A stretch of 64,000 nucleotides of DNA from Deroplatys truncata (taxonomy: Eukaryota; Arthropoda; Insecta; Mantodea; Mantidae), in the NCBI GenBank assembly GCA_030765065.1, contig CM060977.1, positions 94,195,795 through 94,259,794 on the forward strand, given 5' to 3'. Below are positions 22,831 through 31,855 of the stretch, in pieces (the stretch's first letter is position 1; the number at the start of each line of letters is the position of its first letter). Below the pieces are notes generated by a model. It was not told the origin of the DNA. It did not search any database and worked only from the letters and a program-made list of their open reading frames with translations. A program made the translations under genes and the position numbers.

Positions 22831-23978
22831 TGGCCGTGTGCACCATCCTCGATCAAGATTTTACCGTGGTAAAATATGGATTTTTCCGCGGTGAACGGTC
22901 ATTTGTGGTGTATCGACGCCGGTAAAAGTTTATCGAGGGTTTTACCGCGGTTAAATCTGACCGGTCAAGAACGGCCGGTTTTCGCCGATTATTTCCAACT
23001 CTTGTGTTGAAATGTTAAAATGGCGGAACGATATAGATTAGAATTCCCAACAAATAGATACACCCCACTTTCGCCCATGTATTACATCCTGATAAAGTTA
23101 GTTTAATGTACTTTGTCATTTTTAATGCTTAAGACCTTTTTTTCCTGCGACAGGTGCCTTAAATATTCTGACCCAAGACGTAACGAAAATCCACAGAATC
23201 ACGGCGTTACATAACATAATTATATCAGTTGAAGCATAGTTCCAAAAACAAGGCAGAAATAAGAGGAGTAATGAATGGATTTGGTGCAATTAATACATTT
23301 TCAAGAATATTATGTACTTTAATTGCACAGATATAGGTAATCCGGTAACCTGAAGAGATAGTGCCGAAGTCTATAAGCTGAGGTACTCATCGTGTTGTCG
23401 GGGTAGCGTGTGCGCTTCCCATTTAAGGGGTTTTGGGTTCAAATCTTATTTGGGAGTATTTTTTTCTTTCCTTTTTCTGCCTGTTTTTTCAGTAAGTGAA
23501 TATCGACTAAGGTAGCTGGAATGTAGTCAGTGTGGAAAGAAAGAGAAAAAAAGATGTATAAAGTTCAGCATATTTTTTAATCAGTTGTAAGGCCAACCTT
23601 TCCTACGTGTCCATCTTAAAGTTATTGCTTCTATCCCTATATTTTCTATCTTTTCTTAAGAATTTCACGTTAAATTTCATAAACAGTAGATAAGCTTTGG
23701 TCTGCTTTTGGTTTCCGCTGAACTACATGCATACGCTTCAGAAAAGAAGTAAAAGTGAAAAACAGATGACATGATGTACATCCGGGTGCGCTCAGTAGAG
23801 TTTAACTGCAATGAACGGTGCGCTCAACCAAGGTGAGCGCCTGTCAGGTAACCACGGTCAACTGAACTGCGGTGAACATTGGTGCAGCGCTGTTTGATAA
23901 TTACCTCGGTCAAATTCTTACCGCGGTAAGCTGAAGGTCCCTGAAGGGTTTGTTTAACGAGAATGGTGCACACGGCCA
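22831..23978. mobile_element. Non-autonomous TIR element with 3-bp target duplication, PIF/Harbinger-like
   Basis: Left end TGGCCGTGTGCACCATCCTC and inverted right end TGGCCGTGTGCACCATTCTC. ACT is on both sides (22828-22830, 23979-23981). Subterminal regions carry several palindromes of the form TTACCGCGGTAA (near 22863, 22947, 23918). A 3-bp duplication fits PIF/Harbinger. A short reading frame MAERYRLEFPTN at 23021 could be a leftover of a longer parent. It abuts the H LTR exactly at the LTR's first base. Confidence 0.75.
23385..23470 (+). mobile_element. Possible tRNA-like SINE head inside the TIR element
   Basis: TCGGGGTAGCGTGTGCGCTT resembles an A box and GGGTTCAAATC at about 23429 a B box. 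The spacing is right for a pol III promoter, but there is no second copy in the window. Confidence 0.35.
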
Positions 23979-23980
23979 AC

Positions 23981-24439
23981 TGTAATGCACCGGCTATGGC
24001 CCAAAGTTATCGGGAGCTCGCCGCCGGGCGGTCGGATAAGTGCCGCTCACCAGCGTAAACAGCGGACGCGCTATCGGCAGATAACGGAAACTTCTAGAAG
24101 CTTCTTCTCCTCCTTCAGAAAGTATGTCAAAATAATTCTAGAACGTTCGAGAGCCTTATGGAAGATGCCACCGGCTATATAAGCGAACGTTCTCGCAAGC
24201 GCAGTCAGTGCGAGTTGAGTGTGATTGGACAGACAATAAGCGAACGAGTTGGCGGGTGAATTTCCCTTGTGACATCAAGAGCGAGTTGGTGACGGCTGTT
24301 CTGAAGTGCAGCGAGTGCTACTGGTTGTGGAGTTCTTGTGTTCTAATCCCAAGTGAAGGAACCGTCCGCATGAAAAGGGTACGTCACGAAGGAAGTAAAG
24401 TGATGGAGAATTGAACTTACTCATCTTACTGGAGTGACA
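23981..24439 (+). mobile_element. LTR, family H, uninterrupted copy
   Basis: Begins TGTAATGCACCGGCTATGGC and probably ends GGAGTGACA, matching the TGT...ACA ends of the copy at 10578-12164. U3-like part: 23981 to about 24205. Two heat-shock-element arrays, a TATA box and an arthropod initiator follow in order. No clean duplication of the left flank was found on the right, so this may be a 5' LTR with a remnant of the interior (to about 25175) rather than a solo LTR. Confidence 0.7.
24087..24209 (+). promoter_or_regulatory. Heat-shock-type core promoter in H LTR
   Basis: 24087-24104 reads GAAacTTCtaGAAgcTTC, four perfect HSF-type units. 24136-24153 reads TTCtaGAAcgTTCgaGAg, four units with one mismatch. 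TATATAAG is at 24176-24183, and TCAGT at 24205-24209 lies about 29 bases downstream, the normal TATA-to-initiator spacing in arthropods. This predicts transcription starting near 24206. The motifs are seen directly; heat inducibility is inference. Confidence 0.7.
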
Positions 24440-25175
24440 TTTTTGAAGCGAACTTCCAATGAATACGAACTAGACAAGGCAACTAAACAGAAGATTGAGA
24501 GCAGTGACAGGAAAAACTGAACAAATTCACAATATATAGAAGTATTAAAAAGCACTAGAAAGACAAACTAGAGGTCAAATCAACATTCAAAGTAGGACAG
24601 TAAGAAACTGCAAATTGTTATAATTGATGAATATTCAAACATCGGAGTATGCTCGCAGAATGAATGGATACGAACTACGACTTATTTATTAGTCTTATGT
24701 TAGCAGTGTTTGAGCACCATAAATGCTTTTTTTAGTCAAGTTGAATCCTTTTATGTTGCTTTATATCTAATCATATGAAAAAAGTGGTATTTGGTCTGCT
24801 TTGATGCTGTTGCTGTTATCACAGTCTAATATAATACAGTTGGAAAGTTAGTTAATTTCTCAACTAAGCGATTGTAGCCCCTTCATATTTGCGCAATCAT
24901 AGCCAGAGATGGTATAGCCATTGAAATTATATATTTGACTATGTTATTACTCCATGATTAATGCCAGAGAGGAGATCAGCGAATAATATGTAAACTCGCG
25001 GTTCTTTTATTATTTTTTGAGGCCGTGAAAAGTAAGTAATTGTTATGTTGGCAATGCTCGATCTATTACGGTTTTCATTGAGAAATATATAGATGGTCTC
25101 CCGAACGTTTGGGGCATTGGCATTAAACTAAATAACTAATCGTAAGAAATAGCTCAGAATTTCGAATCCTAAAAG
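24440..25175. other. Unassigned; possible interior of the H retrotransposon
   Basis: Follows the H LTR directly. No gag/pol frames and no primer-binding site I can recognise. Confidence 0.35.
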
Positions 25176-25181
25176 ACACTT

Positions 25182-26470
25182 TTTACTTCTACTACGTATA
25201 GCAAGTAAGGGAAATATTGTATTCCGCCCAAAAATTCGATACCAAGATTTCACCGGAAATACATGTTTTGAGTCCCCCTGAACAAAAAAATTAGAAAATG
25301 GTCCGTGTATGTGTGTGTGTTTGTATCCGTGAACAGCACAACTCAAAAACGAAAAGTCGGATAAATACCAAACTGGATGTTTTGGTTTAGTACCTTCCAC
25401 AGATGCGACACAAACATCTTCAAGAGAATCCACAACTACCCTTCACATGGGACATTTTTCGAAATGTTTGATTTCCTAAAAAATAGCTCTAACGATTTTG
25501 ATTAAAATATCATAATTATATTTACATGACAAATAAAACGTATATCTTGAATTTTCAGGGAATTGCCTGTGAAGTCCTTTCGGAAGGAATTTTGTATCAT
25601 CTTGCATAACCGGTAAACGTTAAGTGATAGACGAAAACGTACTGCACAAAAAGGCAGATCTCTTTAAAACACAATTTATTTCAAATAAGTCTTTTTATGG
25701 CATCAGCCATCTCCAGTTATCAGTTATTAAAGGGTGGAATTGTTCATTACTTGGACATTCTCTGAAAGTCCCTTCAACATTCAGTTATTTCTTACGAAGT
25801 CACAGAAACAGTATGGAATTTTAAGGCAGCATATAGCGTCCAGTTCTTAAACATTTGACTATCGCTGTTCTCTTTGTGTGTATAACGAATTGTGTAATGT
25901 AGCTATTTCTGTAAAGGTTTATTTGGATGAAAATGTAGTAGATAGAAAAGTGAGCTTTAAGATTCGACACGATGGTTTTCAAGAAGATGGCCCCACCCCA
26001 AATTACCCTTTGCCCTGAAATGTTTTCGAAAGTTTTGATTTCCTCAGAAAGTTGACAATTTTGGTTAAAATACATATATTCGTGATATATGAATGACAAA
26101 ATGTGTATGTTGAATTTTATGGGAATGTCTTGTGAAGCCCTCTCCAGTCTGAATGCATTTTGCATAATTAGTAACCGTAAGGGATAGACTAATTCTTACT
26201 ACATAAAACATGTAAAAATGCAATTTACGTAAAAAAAAATGTTTGTGGCTTTAGGTATTTCCGAGATTCTTTGTTATTGGTCTGGATTTCAAATACTGTT
26301 TACTTTTCTCAGCTGCAAATCGCAAATGTTTTCTTTTCTGTCTTTCATTTTCATGTTCCTGCAACTAGAACGGAATTTCAAGGCCATCACATAGCGACCC
26401 GCTTTGAAAAGATTTGATTATCTCTTTAGCCTCCTGAATTCTTCTTATATCTACAGCAAAATCTCTAAAT
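25182..26470 (+). mobile_element. Family B repeat plus a second truncated copy in tandem
   Basis: 25182-25960 starts ACTTCTACTACGTATAGC and runs almost to the 3' end of the subfamily (GTAGTAGATAGAAAAGTGAG). At 25961 another copy resumes in mid-element (GATTCGACACGATGGTTTTC) and continues to about 26470. The second copy lacks the first 250-300 bases. Confidence 0.65.
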
Positions 26471-26987
26471 TAGTAATGAAGTATTAAGGAAATAGAATAA
26501 TCTTTCTAACTTGAAACTCCATAGATTTTTTATGACACCGCGAGAAACAACTGTAGATCGACAGTCCTTCAAATTAACGGATACCTGGTAAATGTGTTAT
26601 CACAAAGTTATGGTAATTCACATATCCACTCTGTAAATATTTAAATCCTATTCAAAATTTCTGAAGTATTTGCGTGTCACTGATGTGGAGATGATTAATT
26701 CTTTTTCCTTGAATTTAGCGACTATGTTGTAACTGTTCACGTGGCGTGTACATTGACCTTTATACGTAAATAGCAACAGAAAGGCGCAGTCTAATACCAC
26801 ACGTCACAGCTCGACTGTCATCTGTTAAACAAACCCAGGCTTTCTTCCTCCCTACGAAATCATAAACACAGGGAACTATGTGTGCGGTCTGCCTCTACTG
26901 CTGCTCTTTCATAACTTTGCTTATATGCGTCATATCATCAGCATTTATGCCACAGTAGTATATCTCACTTTTAACTGCACAATTACA
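26471..26987. other. Unassigned stretch
   Basis: No gene or repeat recognised between the B tandem and the hAT element. Confidence 0.4.
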
Positions 26988-27269
26988 CTCTATTCCAGGA
27001 TTTGCCAACTATGGTCCGAGGGTCGAACCTGGCTCGCGAGCTGCTTTTGTTTGGCCGCCTAAGGGCTTCAAAAATATATAAAATAGTCTGATTAAGATTA
27101 ATTTATTCACGAATTTAGAACGATTAAATAAATTAAACGCTAAGAATTTTAATTGATGTGATAAAGGACAAATACTAGGAAGTTAATTTGGTTGAATTTT
27201 ACAACTGTCTGCCCAGTGACACATTTCCTCGTTTAAAAGACTGCACGAGGACTGATATCAGGGTGCTTA

Positions 27270-27470
27270 TCAAGGTGTTACTCTCGTAGCCGTGGTCGCT
27301 AGAGCGTATAGCTTTGACGCTCCTCCAAGCTGAGGGTCGCATGTTCGAGTCCCGCCATGGGTATGGGTGTTTGTATTGTATGTGTAATTGCAGTAATAAG
27401 CGGTAAAGTAAATAGTGAAATACAGTAATCATAAACTGGATAAACGAGGGAACTTAAAAAAAAAAAACGC
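27270..27470 (+). mobile_element. tRNA-derived SINE with A-rich tail
   Basis: CGTAGCCGTGGTCGCTAGAG (A-box-like) and GCATGTTCGAGTCCCGCC (B box GTTCGAGTCCC) begin it; A12 at about 27457-27468 closes it. No other copy in the window. Confidence 0.55.
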
Positions 27471-27565
27471 GAAGACATTTCCAAACATCTTACTTATTCG
27501 CATGACTTTCCCCACCCTCTATCGTTTCTTAGTGCGTATGTAAACTATTCTCATGAAAGCTTTTT

Positions 27566-28413
27566 TACTTTCTCTACTACGTATAGTTAGCGGAAGTATT
27601 GTATTCCACCCAAAAATTCGATACCGAGATTTCAATTGAAATACATGTTTTGAGACCCCCTGAATCCAAAAAAAGCATTTTTGGAAACATGTCCGTGTGT
27701 GTCTGTGTGTGTGCCTGTGTGTGTGTGAACAGCATAATTCAGAAACGAACAGTCGGATAAATACAAAACTTGGTATTTAGGTTCAGTAACTTTCCAGAGA
27801 TGCGACACGAAGGTTTTCAAGAAAATCCCCCACCCCAGTTTACACTTTACATGGAACATTTTCCGAAAATTTTAATTTTCTCAAAAATGGCTCTAACGAC
27901 TTTGATTAAAATGTCATATATTTAAGATATTTTCATGACAAAATGAAATGTATAACTCGAATTTTCTGGAAATGTCTCCAAAAGTGTTCTTCATTCTGAA
28001 CGACTTTTGCATAACTGGTAAACCATTAGATATAGACAAAATTTTACTACACAAAAATTTTAGATCGCGTTAAAATACACAATTTATGCCATACATTTTT
28101 TTGTTGAGTGAATCATTTTCGAGATATTGCTTGTTATTCCCCTAAATTTTCCAATACTTATGCTTATTCTCAAATTCGTTATTAATTTTTTTGTCCTGGT
28201 AATGCAAAGAGAATGGAATAATCCACATAGCAACCACATCTTAAAATATTTGACTATCGCTTAAAGGTTAGCAATCCCCATTGCATCTATAATAAAATTA
28301 GCAATAAGATTAACATCTCGATATCTCTATTAACATGAAGCATATGGAGAATAAGCGTTTTTAAAAATAGTTTGTACAAGAGTAGAGAAAGTCATGTGAG
28401 TGTAACACATCAG
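27566..28413 (+). mobile_element. Family B repeat, full length
   Basis: ACTTTCTCTACTACGTATAG start, (TG)-rich microsatellite at 27694-27727, 3' subterminal AGTAGAGAAAGT, stem-loop CATGTGAGTGTAACACATC and CAGATTTTT end. It is among the best-preserved copies. Confidence 0.8.
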
Positions 28414-28424
28414 ATTTTTATATA

Positions 28425-29668
28425 TGTATATATCTTTGCTTCATTATAAAAGAGATAAATATTTGCAAAAATTGTTACATTTCGCTATAGATACAAAGAA
28501 CCAGCGAGAGTCAAATGTTTAAGACCTGGATGCTTTGTCCTGGCCTTAAATTTTCAGTTTCCATGACATTCCGAAGAACATGAGACACCAGGGGCTGCAG
28601 TGCCACCACATCACCCTGGGAGGATAGCGTCGACCGAGTGATACTCCTTCTCTCGAAAGCTTTTCATGTGGGCCGGCACCAGAACATTTTAATCAGGCCC
28701 CCATTACAGGGCGGAAGTGGATACGCCATTTACATGCGTCAACCACAAAAAATATGAAAACTACCGAAGGACAGTAACCTAGAACACTATCTACCGGCTG
28801 TCGAGGTCGGTACCGGAAGACCCTGAGACGTTTCACAACCCCGCCTGAACGGGAACCGAAGGCATACCGATTCTCCCAGGGATATCGGGAACCACTGCCC
28901 CACCGAGTCCAACCCAATCCAAACTACCAAGCGGGAGGGACTCGGATGCGTGTACGCTGAACCATACTTCTAGTCAGCAGTACCACGAGTGCTCAGGGTC
29001 CGCACCACGGCAGCTAAAGAAGTCGGAGGGCCCCGCCCCCCCACCATTATGAGATCCCGAGGAAAAACAAACTTGAATGGACTTGAAAAGAATGACAAAG
29101 TATTGAACAATTCGAATCATTAATAACGGATATATCGCAAATGGCTTATGCCACAAAAAATCTATTCGAACTAAAATGTATTTTAAAGAGACCTACATTT
29201 CTTGTGTAGTACGTTTTCGTCCATCGCCTAAACGTTTAGAAGTTATACAAGATTATACAAAATTCCTTCCAAATGAAGGGGACTTCAAAGGCTATTCCCA
29301 GAAAATTAAAGATATACATTTTATTTGAGTGTAAATTACTTAAATGCATGGTATTATAATGAAAATTGTTACGGCGATTTTTCAGAAATCAAACACTTCA
29401 AAACTCTTCCATGTAAAGGGTAGTTTGGAGTGGGGCGATTTTCTTGAAAATCTGTGTCGCATCTTTGTAAAGTACTAATTTCAAATACCAAGTGTGGTAT
29501 TTATCCAACTTTTGTTTTTGAATTATGCGCACAAACACACATACACAGGTACACACACGGACGTTTTCTCTAAAAATGCCGTTTAGGATTCTGGGGGCCT
29601 CAAAACATGCATTTCGTTGAAATCTCCGTTTCCATTTTTGGGTCGAATACAATACCCTCTCTGAGAGA
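28425..29668 (-). mobile_element. Family B repeat (antisense), interrupted by a GC-rich insert
   Basis: The 3' part (ACATTTCGCTATAGATACAA, AGTCAAATGTTTAAGACC) occupies 28425-28575. The remainder resumes near 29065 (GACAAAGTATTGAACAATTC) and runs to the 5' end at about 29668. Comparison with the continuous copy at 51735-52415 shows the break is an insertion. Confidence 0.65.
28577..29060. mobile_element. GC-rich insert of about 480 bp, family unknown
   Basis: Base composition is strikingly unlike the surrounding repeat. No tRNA-like boxes, TIRs or convincing frame. A truncated retroelement piece is the simplest explanation. A run GGGCCCCGCCCCCCCACC lies near its right end. Confidence 0.4.
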
Positions 29669-30179
29669 GAAGATAAAATGAAATACTAGTACATCACATC
29701 TAAAGGCCTGCTAAGACTAATGAACATTTAGAGTCCGTTTTGATGATAAACAACACAAAATTAGGACAGAAAAGTCGGTTTCATTCCTCTCTGCTATTAA
29801 CGTAAAAATACTTCATGTAAGAGTGTTAATACTTGTTGTCTAGGAATTACATTGCATTAAACGAGAGGTTAATCATTTGTTAAATATTTAATTACATCAG
29901 TTATAAATATGTAAACATAGGTTTTATTTTAATAAAACACTGTTTAAAAACTAATCTGATGTGCGTGTCTCGTGGCAGCTAGGTTATTGTCCCTATCTGA
30001 AGCCTGGCGGTTAATGTGGCCCCCGTTATGAATACTTGGCAACCCCTGCTGTATTCTATGAAGCAGATACAATAAAACTACGTCATACCATGAATGCAAA
30101 TATTCCTTACATTTTAGGCATCAGGGATTCCTTCATCACTCATACCAAACTTTCGTGGAAACCCAAACGAAACCCAAAC

Positions 30180-30290
30180 TACTCTTGAGATGGCCAAATG
30201 AGATGGGTCCTCCACGGTAAAGTGTAGGCTCTGGAGATCCCGGGTTCGATTTTCGTCGGGCCGGCCGCTCTGACCATGGACTTCTTGTGG
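30180..30290 (+). mobile_element. tRNA-like SINE head fragment
   Basis: CACGGTAAAGTGTAGGCTCT followed by CCCGGGTTCGATTTTCG (B-box-like). The same head style occurs in the SINEs at 43.6 and 46.4 kb. Its downstream body is replaced by mariner sequence. Confidence 0.45.
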
Positions 30291-30291
30291 T

Positions 30292-30873
30292 TTGCTCATA
30301 GATGATAGATTTATCAGGAGAATTGTCACATGTGATGAAAAATTGGTCTATTACCGCAAACTTCACGCCTCGAAACAGTGGCTCAGTCCCCGAAAACTTG
30401 CCAAAGTCATCGTTAAAAAAAATCAGTTAGTCCCCAAAGTGTGGTGGAATTTTGAAGGAGTGATTCACTGGGAGTTTGTTCCAAACGGGTGTGCAGTCAA
30501 TGCGGATCTATATTCTCAACAACTGGAGCGAGTTCATGAAATTTTGGGACGGAGATACCCAGAATTAGTTAACCGAAATGGAGCTCTCTTGCAGGAGGTC
30601 AATGCAACATCCCATACAGCGCGAACAACCATGACAAAAATTCAGGAATTAGGAGGAGTCGAACTGTTACAACATCCACCATACAGCCCTGACCTTGCGC
30701 CTTCAGATTACCATCGGTGTCGACCCATAGCCCATTTCTTGCGTGGAAGAAAATTAAAAAACTTTGAAGCTGTGGAAGTGGGTCTCACCGAATTATTTGC
30801 ATCAAAAACCCGAGACTGTTACCGTCGCGGGATAATAAACCTCGCTGAAAGATGGCTGAAGACTAGAATCTGA
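30292..30873 (+). pseudogene. mariner-superfamily transposase, catalytic-domain fragment
   Basis: A 193-codon open frame covering most of the DDE/D domain and the C terminus. IVTCDEKLVYY holds catalytic Asp 1; KVWWNFEGVIHWEFVPNG and NADLYSQQLERVHEIL are conserved mid-domain blocks. QEVNATSHTA sits where QQDNARPHTA is expected, so Asp 2 is replaced by Val. HPPYSPDLAPSDYH holds Asp 3, and AERWLKTRI is the C-terminal block. The N-terminal DNA-binding half is missing and a SINE fragment lies just upstream. The open frame is long but the catalytic site is broken, so it is not expected to act as a transposase. Confidence 0.8.
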
Positions 30874-31339
30874 TGATCCCTACTTTGAAGTGTAGTTTAA
30901 TATCCTGTCAGAGAACGTTTGCATAAAAACCGATATTACTTATGAGACACCATCTTATAATATAATAAGCCTGAGTTGAAATGATTTCTTCAGAGAATAA
31001 GGTCATTAGCGAGTTATGGTAAAGAAAGCCATTAGGAATAGCGGAGCAGACATTCTTGGAATACAGTTAGTTCGGTTCAATACGTTTGCAAAGTGGGGTA
31101 TATCGGAATTCTGTGAATTAGAAAAGGAATGAATGGGAATCTTAGATTGGCCCGTGTGAGAAGTAACGTGGTAGGGGTAGTCGCAGGTAGGCGGAGTTTA
31201 AGTTAACAAAAGAGCGTGCATTTTAATCAGACAAACATTCGCCACACATTTGTAATACACTCTTCGGATACTCTCTTAGAGCCACATTCTGGTGATGTAT
31301 TCGTGATTCTCGAGTGCAATGTTATAAGTTGTGTCGTGT
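30874..31339. other. Unassigned stretch
   Basis: No gene or repeat recognised. Confidence 0.4.
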
Positions 31340-31680
31340 ATATGCACGCACCGGAGGAGGAAGATTTGGTGGCTATTGAGAGTTTACGCAAAGGTGAAGG
31401 CACAAACGAACGGAGCACCGCAAATAGGTCGCAACGGCCCTTTCTGCTCCCACCATAACCCCTGGAAGGGAGGGGTGAGCCGAGAGACTCGAAAGCGAGA
31501 CCAGATTGGGATGACGACGGGCGCAAGTATGGAATGGGTCCCTAACTTCTCCAGCTTGAACGTAACCGCCGCCGTCCGGACCCACCTACAAGCTTCCAAA
31601 TCCCCTGCGGTCCTCCCTTGGTGGGGCCCATTTGGAGACGGGAACCTAACCTCTACAAAACGTCTACAGTTTGTATGTTG
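31340..31680 (-). mobile_element. SINE family J body (antisense)
   Basis: The reverse complement contains CTCCCTTCCAGGGGTTATGG, TGGGAGCAGAAAGGG, TGCGGTGCTC and GTTCGTTTGTGCC, shared with + strand copies at 34150-34320 and 43630-44165. The long overlapping frames on both strands are GC-driven artefacts. Confidence 0.6.
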
Positions 31681-31689
31681 TTTACACAT

Positions 31690-31850
31690 TAGAAAATTGT
31701 TTATAAAAAGCTGTTTATTTTGTGATGAGCAACAAGGAAACAAAATAAAATTGTTGGTTCCCAATTACGAAACGTAACTTGACCAATAAATTACCAACTC
31801 TTCATTGCGCTCTTCGTACAGAGTCATTCAGAATTTTTGTGTTACTTATT
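31690..31850. mobile_element. Fragment of palindromic element G
   Basis: TTCCCAATTACGAAACGTAA and CTTGACC match, in inverse orientation, 41690-41735; TTTATAAAAAGCTG matches about 41760. It adjoins the start of family C. Confidence 0.55.
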
Positions 31851-31855
31851 ATGTT

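Larger units (their letters stand above)
26996..30048. mobile_element. hAT-type element with 8-bp target duplication, filled with nested repeats
   Basis: Left end CAGGATTTGCCAACTATGGT and inverted right end CAGCAGGGGTTGCCAAGTAT share the hAT-like CAGG...TTGCCAA terminus. Flanks CTCTATTC (26988-26995) and CTGTATTC (30049-30056) match at 7 of 8 positions, the size of a hAT duplication. No transposase frame is seen. Inside lie a SINE (27270-27470), a B repeat (27566-28413) and a split antisense B repeat (28425-29668). The original element would be under 1 kb. Confidence 0.65.

Noticed and set aside
24208..24414. 68-codon frame just after the H LTR initiator as a heat-shock gene start
   Set aside because: It lies wholly within the LTR, is not conserved in the other copies and shows no Hsp sequence.
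30292..30873. 193-codon frame as an active transposase gene
   Set aside because: The DNA-binding half is missing and the second catalytic Asp is Val.
31227..31777. Frames of 99-148 codons on both strands
   Set aside because: They overlap SINE family J and element G; no domain and mutually overlapping.
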